Shown here: piece by piece, positions 31,101 through 45,224 of the stretch
Layout: each line of letters opens with the position of its first letter
How positions within the stretch are numbered: position 1 is the stretch's first letter
The notes under the pieces: model-generated
Databases searched by the model: none
What the model was told of the DNA's origin: nothing
The model's input: only the letters and a program-made list of their open reading frames with translations
Source of the DNA: Siphonodentalium dalli
Taxonomy: Eukaryota; Mollusca; Scaphopoda; Gadilida; Siphonodentaliidae
Direction: 5' to 3'
Assembly (NCBI GenBank): GCA_032622095.1
Contig: CP136062.1
Location: 8,459,710-8,523,709, forward strand
DNA length: 64,000 nt
Position numbers and translations under genes: made by a program

Positions 31101-33682
31101 ATTAACTCTTTCATGACGGGAGCTGCGTTAGTGCAGCATTAATTATTTGATTATGGGAGCTGCGTTGGTGCAGCATTAACTATTTTATGACGGGAGCTGC
31201 GTTGGTGCAGCATTAATTATTTGCTGATGGGAGCTGCGCTTTTGCATCATTAATTATTTCATGAAGGGAGCTTCGTTGGTGCAGCATTATTTATTTGATG
31301 GAGCTGCGTTGGTGTAGCATTTACCCATTCATGACGGGAGCTGCGTTGGGGCAGCATTAATTCTTTCATGACGGGAGCTGCGTTGGGCAGCATTAATTCT
31401 TTCATGATGGGAGCTGTGCTGGTGCAGCATTAACCTTTTTATGACGGGAGCTGCGTTGGTGCCACATTGACTCTTTCATGACGGGAGCTGCGCTGGTGCA
31501 GTATTAATACATTTCATGACGGGAGTTGCGTTGGTGCAGCGTTAATTATTTGATTATGGGAGCTGCGTTGGTGCAGCATAAACTCTGTCATGACGGGAGC
31601 TGCGTTAGTGCAGAAATAATTATTTGATTATGGGAGCTGCGTTGGTGCAGCATTAACTCTTTCATGGCGGGAGCTGCGTTAGTGCAGCATTAATTATTTG
31701 CTGATGGGAGCTGCGCTGGTGCAGCATTAATTATTTCATGACGGGAGCTGCGTTGGTGCAGCATTAGTTATTTGATGATGGGAGCTGCATTGGGGCAACA
31801 TCAAGTCTTTCATGACTGGAGCTGCGTTGGGCAGCATTAATTATTTCATGATGGGAGCTGTGCTGGAGCAGCATTAACCTTTTTATGACGGGAGCTGTGT
31901 TGGTGGAGTATTAACCATTTCATGACGGGATCTGCGCTGATGCAGCATTAATTCTTTCATGACTGGATCTGTGCTGGTGCAGCATTAATTATTTAATGAC
32001 GGGAGCTGCGTTGGTGCAGCATTAACTCATTCATGACGGGAGCTGCGCTGGTGCAGCATTAATTATTTCATGACGGGAGCTGCGTTGGTGCAGTATTAAC
32101 TATTTTATGATGGGATCTGTGCTGGTGCACCATTAACCCTTTCATGACGGGTAGCTCTGCTGGTCCAGCATTAACCCTTCCATGGTGGGACCATGACGAC
32201 AGTTGCGTTGTTGCAGCATTAGTTATTTCATGAAGGGAGCTGCGTTGGTGCAGCATTAATTATTTGATGATGGGAGCCCGCGTTGGTGCAGCATTAACTA
32301 TTTCATGCCGGGAGCTGCGCCGGTGCAGCATTAATTATTTCATGACGGGAGCTGCGTTGCTGAAGCATTAAACCCATTCATGACGGGAGCTGCGCTGGTG
32401 CAGCATTAATTATTTCATGACGGGAGCTGCGTTGGTGCAGCATTAACTATTTTATGATGGGATCTGTGCTGGTGCAGCATTAACCCTTTCATGACGGGTA
32501 GCTCTGCTGGTCCAGCATTAACCCTTCCATGGTGGGACCATGACGACAGTTGCGTTGTTGCAGCTTTAGTTTTTTCATGAAGGGAGCTGCGTTGGTGCAG
32601 CATTAAATATTTGATGATGGGAGCTGCGTTGGTGCAGCATTAACTCTTTCATGACGGGAGCTGCGCTGGTGCAGCATTAATTATTTCATGAAGGGAGCTG
32701 CGTTGGTGCAGCATTAATTATTTGATGATGGGAACCCGCGTTGGTGCAGCATTAACTATTTCATGGCGGGAGCTGCGTTGGGGCAGCATTAATTATTTGA
32801 TGATGGGAGCTGCGCTGGTGCAGCATTAATTATTGCATGACGGGAGCTGCGTTGGTGCAACATTAGTTATTTGATGATGGGAGCTGCGTTGGTGCAGCAT
32901 TAACCCTTTCATGACGGGAGCTGCGTTGGTGCAGCATTAACCCTTTGGTGACGGGATCTGTGCTGGTGCAGCATTAATTATTTGATGACGGGAGCTGCGT
33001 TGGTGCAGCATTAACTATTTCATGAAGGGAACTGCGTTGGTGCAGTATTAACTATTTCATGACGGGAGCTGCGCTGGTGCACCATTAATTATTTCAGGAC
33101 GGGGCTGCCGTGGTGCAGCATTAATTATTTCATGAAGGGAGCTGCATTGTTGCAGCATTGACTCTTTCATGACGGGAGCTGCGCTGGTGCATTATTAATA
33201 CATTTGATGACGGGAGTTGCGTTGGTGCAGCGCTAATTATTTGATGATGGGAGCTGCGTTGGTGCAGCATTAACTTTTTCATGACGGGAGCTGCGTTAGT
33301 GCAGCATTAATTATTTCATGAAGGGAACTGCGTTGGTGCAGCATTAATTATTTGATGATGGGAGCCCGCGTTGGTGCAGCATTAACTATTTCATGGCGGG
33401 AGTTGCGCTGGTGCATCATTAATTATTTCATGACGGGAGCTGCGTTGGTGTACATTTACCCATTGATGACGGGAGCTGCGTTGGTGCAGCATTAATTATT
33501 TGCTGATGGGAGCTGCGTTGGTGTAGCATTAACCCATTCAAGACGGGAGCTGCGTTGGTGCAGCATTAATTATTTGATGTTGGGAGCTGCGTTGATGCAG
33601 AATTAACTCTTTCATGACGGGAGCTGCGTGGTGCAGCATTAATTATTTGATGATGGGAGCTGCGTTGATGCAGCATTAACTA
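27622..33682 (+). repeat. Higher-order duplication, 6,061-bp copy A
   Basis: Repeated directly downstream at an exact offset of 6,061 bp (for example 27,721 matches 33,782, 29,900 matches 35,961 and 32,415 matches 38,476). Only a handful of single-base differences were seen by eye over the pair. Left boundary placed where similarity begins, near 27,607-27,622. Confidence 0.9.
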
Positions 33683-36600
33683 TTTCATGAAGGGAGCTGC
33701 GTTGGTGCAGCATTAAATATTTGATGATGGGAGCTGCGTTGGTGCAGCATTAACTCTTTCATGACGGGAGCTGCGCTGGTGCAGCATTAGTTATTTCAAG
33801 AAGGGAGCTGCGTTGGTGCAGCATTAATTATTAGATGATGGGAGCCCGCGTTGGTGCAGCATTAACTATTTCATGGCGAGAGTTGCGCTGGTGCAGCATT
33901 AATTATTTCATGACGGGAGCTGCGTTGGTGTAGCATTAACCCATTCATGACGGGAGCTGCGTTGGTGCAGCATTAATTATTTGCTGATGGGAGCTGCGTT
34001 GGTGTAGCATTAACCCATTCATGAAGGGAGCTGCGTTGGTGCAGCATTAAATATTTGATGATGGGAGCTGCGCTGGTGCAGCATTAACTCTTTCATGACG
34101 GGAGCTGCGCTGGTGCAGCATTAATTATTTCACGAAGTGAGCTGCAGCATTAATTATTTGATGATGGGAGCCCGCGTTGGTGCAGCATTAACTATTTCTT
34201 GGCGGGAGCTGCGCTGGTGCAGCATTAACTATTTCATGATGGGAGCTGCGCTGGTGCACCATTAATTAGTTCAGGACGGGGTTGCGTTGGTGCAGCATTA
34301 ATTCTTTCATGATGGGAGCTGTGCTGGTGCAGTATTAACCTTTTTATGACGGGAGCTGTGTTGGTGCAGTATTAACCCGTTCATGACGGGAGCTGCGCTG
34401 GTGCTGCATTAATTGTTTCATGACGGGAGCTGTGTTGGTGCAGCATTAATTATTTAACGACGGGAGCTGCGTTGGTGCAGCATTAATTCATTCATGACGG
34501 GAGCTGCGCTGGTGCAGCATTAATTATTTCATGACGGGAGCTGCGTTGGTGCAGCATTGACTCTTTCATGACGGGAGCTGCGCTGGTGCAGCGTTAATTA
34601 TTTAATGATGGGAGCTGCGTTGGTGCAGCATAAACTCTTTCATGACGGGAGCTGCGTTAGTGCAGAAATAATTATTTGATTATGGGAGCTGCGTTGGTGC
34701 AGCATTGACTCTTTCATGACGGGAGCTGCGTTAGTGCAGCATTAATTATTTGATTATTGGAGCTGCTTTGGTGCAGCATTAACTATTTCATGGCGGGAGT
34801 TGCGCTGGTGCAGCATTAATTATTTCATGACGGGAGCTGCGTTGGTGTAGCATTAACCCATTCATGACGGGAGCTGCGTTGGTGCAGCATTAATTATTTG
34901 CTGATGGGAGCTGCGTTGGTGTAGCATTAACCCATTCATGACGGGAGCTGCGTTGGTGCAGCATTAATTATTTGATCATGGGAGCTGCGTTGATGCAGAA
35001 TTAACTCTTTCACGACGGGAGCTGCGTGGTGCAGCATTAATTATTTGATGAAGGGAGCTGCGTTGGTGCAGCGTTAACTCTTTCATGACGGGAGCTGAGC
35101 TGGTGCAGCATTAATTATTTCATGACTGGAGCTGCGTTGGTGCATCATTAATAATTTCATGACCGGAGCTGCGCTGATGCAGCATTAATTATTTGATGAC
35201 GGGAGCTGCGTTGGTGCAGCGTTAACTCTTTCATGACGGGAGCTGAGCTGGTGCAGCATTTATTATTTCATGACGGGAGCTACGTTGGTGCATCATTAAT
35301 TATTTGCTGATGGGAGCTGCGCTGGTGCAGTATTAATACATTTCATGACGGGAGCTGCGTTGGTGCAGCGTTAATTATTTGATAATGAGAGCTGCGTTGG
35401 TGCAGCATTAACTATTTTACGACGGGAGCTGTGCTGGGCAGCATTAACCCTTTCATGACGGGGAGCTGTGCTGGAGCAACATTAACTCTTCCATGACGGT
35501 AGTTGAGTTGGAGTAGGATTAGTTATTTCATGAAGGGAGCTGCGTTGGTGCAGCATTAAATATTTGATGATGGGATCTGCGTTGGTGCAGCAATAACTCT
35601 TTCGTGACGGGAGCTGCGCTGGTGCAGCATTAATTATTTCATGACGGGATCTGCGTTGGTGCAGCATTAGTTATTTGATGATGGGATCTGCATTGGGGCA
35701 ACATCAAGTCTTTCATGACTGGAGCTGCATTAATTATTTCATGATGGGAGCTGTGCTGGTGCAGCATTAACCTTTTTATGACGGGAGCTGTGTTGGTGGA
35801 GTATTAACCATTTCATGACGGGATCTGCGCTGACGCAGCATTAATTCTTTCATGACGGGATCTGTGCTGGTGCAGCATTAATTATTCAATGACGGGAGCT
35901 GCGTTGGTGCAGCATTAACTCATTCATGACGGGAGCTGCGCTGGTGCAGCATTAATTATTTCATGACGGGAGCTGCGTTGGTGCAGCATTAACTATATTA
36001 TGATGGGATCTGTGCTGGTGCAGCATTAACCCTTTCATGACGGGTAGCTTTGCTGGTCCAGCATTAACCCTTCCATGGTGGGACCATGACGACAGTTGCG
36101 TTGTTGCAGCATTAGTTATTTCATGAAGGGAGCTGCGTTGGTGCAGCATTAAATATTTGATGATGGGAGCTGCGTTGGTGCAGCATTAACTCTTTCATGA
36201 CGGGAGCTGCGCTGGTGCAGCATTAATTATTTCATGAAGGGAGCTGCGTTGGTGCAGCATTAATTATTTGATGATGGGAGCCCGCGTTGGTGCAGCATTA
36301 ACTATTTCATGGCGGGAGTTGCGCTGGTGCAGCATTAATTATTTCATGACGGGAGCTGCGTTGGTGTAGCATTTACCCATTCATGACGGGAGCTGCGCTG
36401 GTGCAGCATTAATTATTTGCTGATGGGAACTGCGTTGGTGTAGCATTAACCCATTCATGACGGGAGCTGCGTTGGTGCAGCATTAATTATTTGAATATGG
36501 GAGCTGCGTTGATGCAGAATTAACTCTTTCATGACGGGAGCTGCGTCGTGCAGCATTAATTATTTCATGAAGGGAGCTGCGTTGGTGCAGCATTAAATAT

Positions 36601-39600
36601 TTGATGATGGGAGCTGCGTTGGTGCAGCATTAACTCTTTCGTGACGGGAGCTGCGCTGGTGCAGCATTAATTATTTCATGACGGGAGCTGCGTTGGTGCA
36701 GCATTAATTATTTGATGATGGGAGCTGCGTTGATGATGGGAGCTACGCGTTGGTGCAGCATTAACTCTCTCATGACGGGAGCTGCGCTGGTGCAGCATTA
36801 ATTATTTGATGACGAGAGCTGCGTTGGTGCAGCATTATCTCTTTCATGACGGGAGCTGAGCTGGTGCTGCATTAATTATTTCATGACGGGAGCTGCGTTG
36901 GTGCATCATTAATTATTTGATGATGGGAGCTGCATTGGTGCAGCATTAACTCTTTCATGACGGGAGCTGCGTTGGTGCAGCATTAAATATTTCATGACGG
37001 GAGCTGCGTTGGTGCAGCATTAACTATTTCATGACGGGAGCTGCGCTGGTGCACCATTAATTATTTCAGGACTGCGCTGGTGCAGTATTAATACATTTCA
37101 TGACGGGATTTGCGTTGGTGCAGCGTTAATTATTTGATGATGGGAGCTGCGTTGGTGCAGCATTAACTCTTTCATGACGGGAGCTGCGTTAGTGCAGCAT
37201 TAATTATTTGATTATGTGAGCTGCGTTGGTGCAGCATTAACTATTTTATGACGGGAGCTGCGTTGGTGCAGCATTAATTATTTGCTGATGGGAGCTGCGC
37301 TTTTGCATCATTAATTATTTCATGAAGGGAGCTGCGTTGGTGCAGCATTATTTATTTGATGGAGCTGCGTTGGTGTAGCATTTACCCATTCATGACGGGA
37401 GCTGCGTTGGGGCAGCATTAATTCTTTCATGACGGGAGCTGCGTTGGGCAGCATTAATTCTTTCATGATGGGAGCTGTGCTGGTGCAGCATTAACCTTTT
37501 TATGACGGGAGCTGCGTTGGTGCCACATTGACTCTTTCATGACGGGAGCTGCGCTGGTGCAGTATTAATACATTTCATGACGGGAGTTGCGTTGGTGCAG
37601 CGTTAATTATTTGATTATGGGAGCTGCGTTGGTGCAGCATAAACTCTTTCATGACGGGAGCTGCGTTAGTGCAGAAATAATTATTTGATTATGGGAGCTG
37701 CGTTGGTGCAGCATTAACTCTTTCATGGCGGGAGCTGCGTTAGTGCAGCATTAATTATTTGCTGATGGGAGCTGCGCTGGTGCAGCATTAATTATTTCAT
37801 GACGGGAGCTGCGTTGGTGCAGCATTAGTTATTTGATGATGGGAGCTGCATTGGGGCAACATCAAGTCTTTCATGACTGGAGCTGCGTTGGGCAGCATTA
37901 ATTATTTCATGATGGGAGCTGTGCTGGAGCAGCATTAACCTTTTTATGACGGGAGCTGTGTTGGTGGAGTATTAACCATTTCATGACGGGATCTGCGCTG
38001 ATGCAGCATTAATTCTTTCATGACTGGATCTGTGCTGGTGCAGCATTAATTATTTAATGACGGGAGCTGCGTTGGTGCAGCATTAACTCATTCATGACGG
38101 GAGCTGCGCTGGTGCAGCATTAATTATTTCATGACGGGAGCTGCGTTGGTGCAGTATTAACTATTTTATGATGGGATCTGTGCTGGTGCACCATTAACCC
38201 TTTCATGACGGGTAGCTCTGCTGGTCCAGCATTAACCCTTCCATGGTGGGACCATGACGACAGTTGCGTTGTTGCAGCATTAGTTATTTCATGAAGGGAG
38301 CTGCGTTGGTGCAGCATTAATTATTTGATGATGGGAGCCCGCGTTGGTGCAGCATTAACTATTTCATGCCGGGAGCTGCGCCGGTGCAGCATTAATTATT
38401 TCATGACGGGAGCTGCGTTGCTGAAGCATTAAACCCATTCATGACGGGAGCTGCGCTGGTGCAGCATTAATTATTTCATGACGGGAGCTGCGTTGGTGCA
38501 GCATTAACTATTTTATGATGGGATCTGTGCTGGTGCAGCATTAACCCTTTCATGACGGGTAGCTCTGCTGGTCCAGCATTAACCCTTCCATGGTGGGACC
38601 ATGACGACAGTTGCGTTGTTGCAGCTTTAGTTTTTTCATGAAGGGAGCTGCGTTGGTGCAGCATTAAATATTTGATGATGGGAGCTGCGTTGGTGCAGCA
38701 TTAACTCTTTCATGACGGGAGCTGCGCTGGTGCAGCATTAATTATTTCATGAAGGGAGCTGCGTTGGTGCAGCATTAATTATTTGATGATGGGAACCCGC
38801 GTTGGTGCAGCATTAACTATTTCATGGCGGGAGCTGCGTTGGGGCAGCATTAATTATTTGATGATGGGAGCTGCGCTGGTGCAGCATTAATTATTGCATG
38901 ACGGGAGCTGCGTTGGTGCAACATTAGTTATTTGATGATGGGAGCTGCGTTGGTGCAGCATTAACCCTTTCATGACGGGAGCTGCGTTGGTGCAGCATTA
39001 ACCCTTTGGTGACGGGATCTGTGCTGGTGCAGCATTAATTATTTGATGACGGGAGCTGCGTTGGTGCAGCATTAACTATTTCATGAAGGGAACTGCGTTG
39101 GTGCAGTATTAACTATTTCATGACGGGAGCTGCGCTGGTGCACCATTAATTATTTCAGGACGGGGCTGCCGTGGTGCAGCATTAATTATTTCATGAAGGG
39201 AGCTGCATTGTTGCAGCATTGACTCTTTCATGACGGGAGCTGCGCTGGTGCATTATTAATACATTTGATGACGGGAGTTGCGTTGGTGCAGCGCTAATTA
39301 TTTGATGATGGGAGCTGCGTTGGTGCAGCATTAACTTTTTCATGACGGGAGCTGCGTTAGTGCAGCATTAATTATTTCATGAAGGGAGCTGCGTTGGTGC
39401 AGCATTAATTATTTGATGATGGGAGCCCGCGTTGGTGCAGCATTAACTATTTCATGGCGGGAGTTGCGCTGGTGCATCATTAATTATTTCATGACGGGAG
39501 CTGCGTTGGTGTACATTTACCCATTGATGACGGGAGCTGCGTTGGTGCAGCATTAATTATTTGCTGATGGGAGCTGCGTTGGTGTAGCATTAACCCATTC

Positions 39601-39743
39601 AAGACGGGAGCTGCGTTGGTGCAGCATTAATTATTTGATGTTGGGAGCTGCGTTGATGCAGAATTAACTCTTTCATGACGGGAGCTGCGTGGTGCAGCAT
39701 TAATTATTTGATGATGGGAGCTGCGTTGATGCAGCATTAACTA
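33683..39743 (+). repeat. Higher-order duplication, 6,061-bp copy B
   Basis: Near-identical second copy of 27,622-33,682. Differences noticed include 'gatgaaggg' at about 35,051 against 'gatgatggg' at 28,990, 'tatgtgag' at 37,213 against 'tatgggag' at 31,152, and 'gaagggag' at 39,381 against 'gaagggaa' at 33,320. No change in length was found, so no net indel separates the two copies. Confidence 0.9.
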
Positions 39744-42700
39744 TTTCATGAAGGGAGCTGCCTTGGTGCATCATTAATTATTTGATGATGGGAGCTGCGT
39801 TGGTGCAGCGTTAACTCTTTCATGACGGGAGCTGAGCTGGTGCAGCATTTATTATTTCATGACGGGAGCTACGTTGGTGCATCATTAATTATTTGCTGAT
39901 GGGAGCTGCGCTGGTGCAGTATTAATACATTTCATGACGGGAGCTGCGTTGGTGCAGCGTTAATTATTTGATAATAGGAGCTGCGTTGGTGCAGCATTAA
40001 CTATTTCACGACGGGAGCTGTGCTGGGCAGCATTAACCCTTTCATGACGGGGAGCTGTGCTGGAGCAGCATTAACTCTTCCATGACGGTAGTTGAGTTGG
40101 AGTAGGATTAGTTATTTCATGAAGGGAGCTGCGTTGGTGCAGCATTAAATATTTGATGATGGGAGCTGCGTTGGTGCAGCAATAACTCTTTCGTGACGGG
40201 GGCTGCGCTGGTGCAGCATTAATTATTTCATGACGGGAGCTGCGTTGGTGCAGCATTAGTTATTTGATGATGGGAGCTGCATTGGGGCAACATCAAGTCT
40301 TTCATGACTGGAGCTGCATTAATTATTTCATGATGGGAGCTGTGCTGGTGCAGCATTAACCTTTTTATGACGGGAGCTGTGTTGGTGGAGTATTAACCAT
40401 TTCATGACGGGATCTGCGCTGGCGCAGCATTAATTCTTTCTTGACGGGATCTGTGCTGGTGCAGCATTAATTATTCAATGACGGGAGCTGCGTTTGTGCA
40501 GCATTAACTCATTCATGACGGGAGCTGCGCTGGTGCAGCATTAATTATTTCATGACGGGAGCTGCGTTGGTGCAGCATTAACTATATTATGATGGGATCT
40601 GTGCTGGTGCAGCATTAACCCTTTCATGACGGGTAGCTTTGCTGGTCCAGCATTAACCCTTCCATGGTGGGACCATGACGACAGTTGCGTTGTTGCAGCA
40701 TTAGTTATTTCATGAAGGGAGCTGCGTTGGTGCAGCATTAAATATTTGATGATGGGAGCTGCGTTGGTGCAGCATTAACTCTTTCATGACGGGAGCTGCG
40801 CTGGTGCAGCATTAATTATTTCATGAAGGGAGCTGCGTTGGTGCAGCATTAATTATTTGATGATGGGAGCCCGCGTTGGTGCAGCATTAACTATTTCATG
40901 GCGGGAGTTGCGCTGGTGCAGCATTAATTATTTCATGACGGGAGCTGCGTTGGTGTAGCATTTACCCATTCATGACGGGAGCTGCGTTGGTGCAACATTA
41001 ATTATTTGCTGATGGGAACTGCGTTGGTGTAGCATTAACCCATTCATGACGGGAGCTGCGTTGGTGCAGCATTAATTATTTGAATATGGGAGCTGCGTTG
41101 ATGCAGAATTAACTCTTTCATGAATGGAGCTGCGTGGTGCAGCATTAATTATTTGATGATGGGAGCTGCCTTGATGCAGCATTAACTCATTCATGACGGG
41201 AGCTGCATTGGTGCATCATTAATTATTTGATGATGGGAGCTGCGTTGGTGCAGCGTTAACTATTTTATGACGGGAGCTGAGCTGGTGCAGCATTAATTAT
41301 TTCATGACGGGAGCTGCGTTGGTGCATCATTAATAATTTCATGACGGGAGCTGCGCTGATGCAGCATTAATTATTTGATGATGGGAGCTGCGTTGGTGCA
41401 GCGTTAACTCGTTCATGACGGGAGCTGAGCTGGTGCAGCATTAATTATTTCATGACGGGAGCTGCGTTGGTGCATCATTCATTATTTCATGACGGGAGCT
41501 GCGCTGGTGCATCATTAATTATTTCATGACGGGAGCTGCGTTGGTGCAGCATTAATTATTTAATGATGGGAGCTGCGTTGGTGCAGCATTAATTATTTGA
41601 TGATGGGAGCTGCGTTGATGATGGGAGCTACGCGTTGGTGCAGCATTAACTCTCTCATGACGGGAGCTGCGCTGGTGCAGCATTAATTATTTGATGACGG
41701 GAGCTGCGTTGGTGCAGCATTAACTTTTTCATGACGGGAGCTGAGCTGGTGCAGCATTAACTCTTCCATGACGGTAGTTGAGTTGGTGTAGGATTAGTTA
41801 TTTCATGAAGGGAGCTGCGTTGGTGCAGCATTAAATATTTGATGATGGGAGCTGCGTTGGTGCAGCATTAACTCTTTCGTGACGGGAGCTGCGCTGGTGC
41901 AGCATTAATTATTTCATGACGGGAGCTGCGCTGGTGCACCATTAATTATTTCAGGACTGCGCTGGTGCAGTATTAATACATTTCATGACGGGAGTTGCGT
42001 TGGTGCAGCGTTAATTATTTGATGATGGGAGCTGCGTTGGTGCAGCATTAACTCGTTCATGGCGGGAGCTGCGTTAGCGCAGCATTAATTATTTGATTAT
42101 GGGAGCTGCGTTGGTGCAGCATTAACTATTTCATGACGGGAGCTGCGTTGGTGCAGCATTAATTATTTGCTGATGGGAGCTGCGCTTGTGCAGCATTAAT
42201 TATTTCATGACGGGAGCTGCGTTGGTGCAGCTTTATTTATTTGATGATGGGAGCTGCGTTGGTGTAGCATTTACCCATTCATGACGGGAGCTGCGTTGGG
42301 GCAGCATTACTTCTTTCATGACGGGAGCTGCGTTGGGCAGCATTAATTCTTTCATGATGGGAGCTGTGCTGGTGCAGCATTAACCTTTTTATGACGGGAG
42401 CTGCGTTGGTGCCACATTGACTCTTTCATGACGGGAGCTGCGCTGGTGCAGTATTAATACATTTCATGACGGGAGTTGCGTTGGTGCAGCGTTAATTATT
42501 TGATGATGGGAGCTACGTTGGTGCAGCATAAACTCTTTCATGACGGGAGCTGCGTTAGTGCAGAAATAATTATTTGATTATGGGAGCTGCGTTGGTGCAG
42601 CATTAACTCTGTCATGACGGGAGCTGCGTTAGTGCAGCATTAATTATTTGATTATGGGAGCTGCGTTGGTGCAGCATTAACTCTGTCATGGCGGGAGCTG

Positions 42701-43344
42701 CGTTAGTGCAGCATTAATTATTTGCAGATGGGAGCTGCGCTGGTGCAGCATTAATTATTTCATGACGGGAGCTGCGTTGGTGCAGCATTAGTTATTTGAT
42801 GATGGGAGCTGCATTGGGGCAACATCAAGTCTTTCATGACTGGAGCTGCGTTGGGCAGCATTAATTATTTCATGATGGGAGCTGTGCTGGAGCAGCATTA
42901 ACCTTTTTATGACGGGAGCTGTGTTGGTGGAGTATTAACCATTTCATGACGGGATCTGCGCTGATGCAGCATTAATTCTTTCATGACGGGATCTGTGCTG
43001 GTGCAGCATTAATTATTTAATGGCGGGAGCTGCGTTGGTGCAGCATTAACTCATTCATGACGGGAGCTGCGCTGGTGCAGCATTAATTATTTCATGACGG
43101 GAGCTGCGTTGGTGCAGCATTAATTATTTGATAATGGGAGCTGCGTTGATGATGGGAGCTACGCGTTGGTGCAGCATTAACTCTCTCATGACGGGGGCTG
43201 CGCTGGTGCAGCCTTAATTATTTGATGACGGGAGCTGCGTTGGTGCAGCATTAACTCTTTCATGACGGGAGCTGAGCTGGTGCCGCATTAATAATTTCAT
43301 GACGGGAGCTGCGTTGGTGCAGCATTAATTATTTGATGATGGGA

Positions 43345-45224
43345 GCTGCATTGGTGCAGCATTAACTCTTTCATGACGGGAGCTGCGTTGGTGCAGCATT
43401 AAATATTTCATGACGGGAGCTGCGTTGGTGCAGCATTAACTATTTCATGACGGGAGCTGCGCTGGTGCACCATTAATTATTTCAGGACTGCGCTGGTGCA
43501 GTATTAATACATTTCATGACGGGAGTTGCGTTGGTGCAGCGTTAATTATTTGATGATGGGAGCTGCTTTGGTGCAGCATTAACTCTTTCATGACGGGAGC
43601 TGCGTTAGTGCAGCATTAATTATTTGATTATGGGAGCTGCGTTGGTGCAGCATTAACTATTTCATGACGGGAGCTGCGTTGGTGCAGCATTAATTATTTG
43701 CTGATGGAAGCTGCGCTTGTGCATCATTAATAATTTCATGACGGGAGCTGCGTTGGTGCAGCATTATTTATTTGATGATGAGAGCTGCGTTGGTGTAGCA
43801 TTTACCCATTCATAACTGGAGCTGCGTTGGGGCAGCATTAATTATTTCATGACGGGAGCTGCGTTGGGCAGCATTAATTCTTTCATGATGGGAGCTGTGC
43901 TGGTGCAGCATTAACCTTTTTATGACGGGAGCTGCGTTGGTGCCACATTGACTCTTTCATGACGGGAGCTGCGCTGGTGCAGTATTAATACATTTCATGA
44001 CGGGAGTTGCGTTGGTGCAGCGTTAATTATTTGATGATGGGAGCTGCGTTGGTGCAGCATTAACTATTTCATGGCGGGAGCTGCGTTGGGGCAGCATTAA
44101 TTATTTGATGATGGGAGCTGCGCTGGTGCAGCATTAATTATGTCATGACGGGAGCTGCGTTGGTGCAACATTAGTTATTTGATGAAGGGAGCTGCGTTGG
44201 TGCAGCATTAAATATTTGATGAAGGGAGCTGCGTTGGTGCAGCATTAACTCTTTCATGACGGGAGCTGCGCTGGTGCAGCATTAATTATTTCATGAAGGG
44301 AGCTGCGTTGGTGCAGCATTAATTATTTGATGATGGGAGCCCGCGTTGGTGCAGCATTAACTATTTCATGGCGGGAGCTGCGTTGGGGCAGCATTAATTA
44401 TTTGATGATGGAAGCTGCGCTGGTGCAGCATTAACCCTTTGGTGATGGGAGCTGTGCTGGTGCAACATTAATTATTTGATGACGGGAGCTGCGTTGGTGC
44501 AGCATTAACTATTTCATGAAGGGAACTGCGTTGGTGCAGTATTAACTATTTCATGACGGGAGCTGCGCTGGTGCACCATTAATTATTTCAGGACGGGGCT
44601 GCCGTGGTGCAGCATTAATTATTTCATGAAGGGAGCTGCATTGTTGCAGCGTTGACTCTTTCATGACGGGAGCTGCGCTGGTGCAGTATTAATATATTTC
44701 ATGACGGGAGTTGCGTTGGTGCAGCGTTAATTATTTGATGATGGGATCTGCGTTGGTGCAGCATTAACTCTTTCATGACGGGAGCTGCGTTAGTGCAGCA
44801 TTAATTATTTCATGAAGGGAGCTGCGTTGGTGCAGCATTAATTATTCGATGTGGGAGCCCGCGTTGGTGCAGCATTAACTATTTCATGGCGGGAGTTGCG
44901 CTGGTGCAGCATTAATTATTTCATGACGGGAGCTGCGTTGGTGTAGAATTTACCCATTCATGACGGGAGCTGCGTTGTTGCAGCATTAATTATTTGCTGA
45001 TGGGAGCTGCGTTGGTGTAGCATTAACCCATTCTTGACGGGAGCTGCGTTGGTGCAGCATTAATTATTTGATGATGGGAGCTGCGTTGATGCAGAATTAA
45101 CTCTTTCATGACGGGAGCTGCGTGGTGCAGCATTAATTATTTGATGATGGGAGCTGCGTTGATGCAGCATTAACTCTTTCGTGAAGGGAGCTGCCTTGGT
45201 GCATCATTAATTATTTGATGATGG
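43345..45224 (+). repeat. Higher-order duplication, ~1.9-kb copy A
   Basis: Matches the following ~2 kb: the marker 'tgccacattgactctttcat' occurs at 43,941 and 45,821, an offset of 1,880 bp. Both copies share the unusual junction 'ttatttcaggactgcgctgg'. Boundaries are approximate. Confidence 0.7.
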
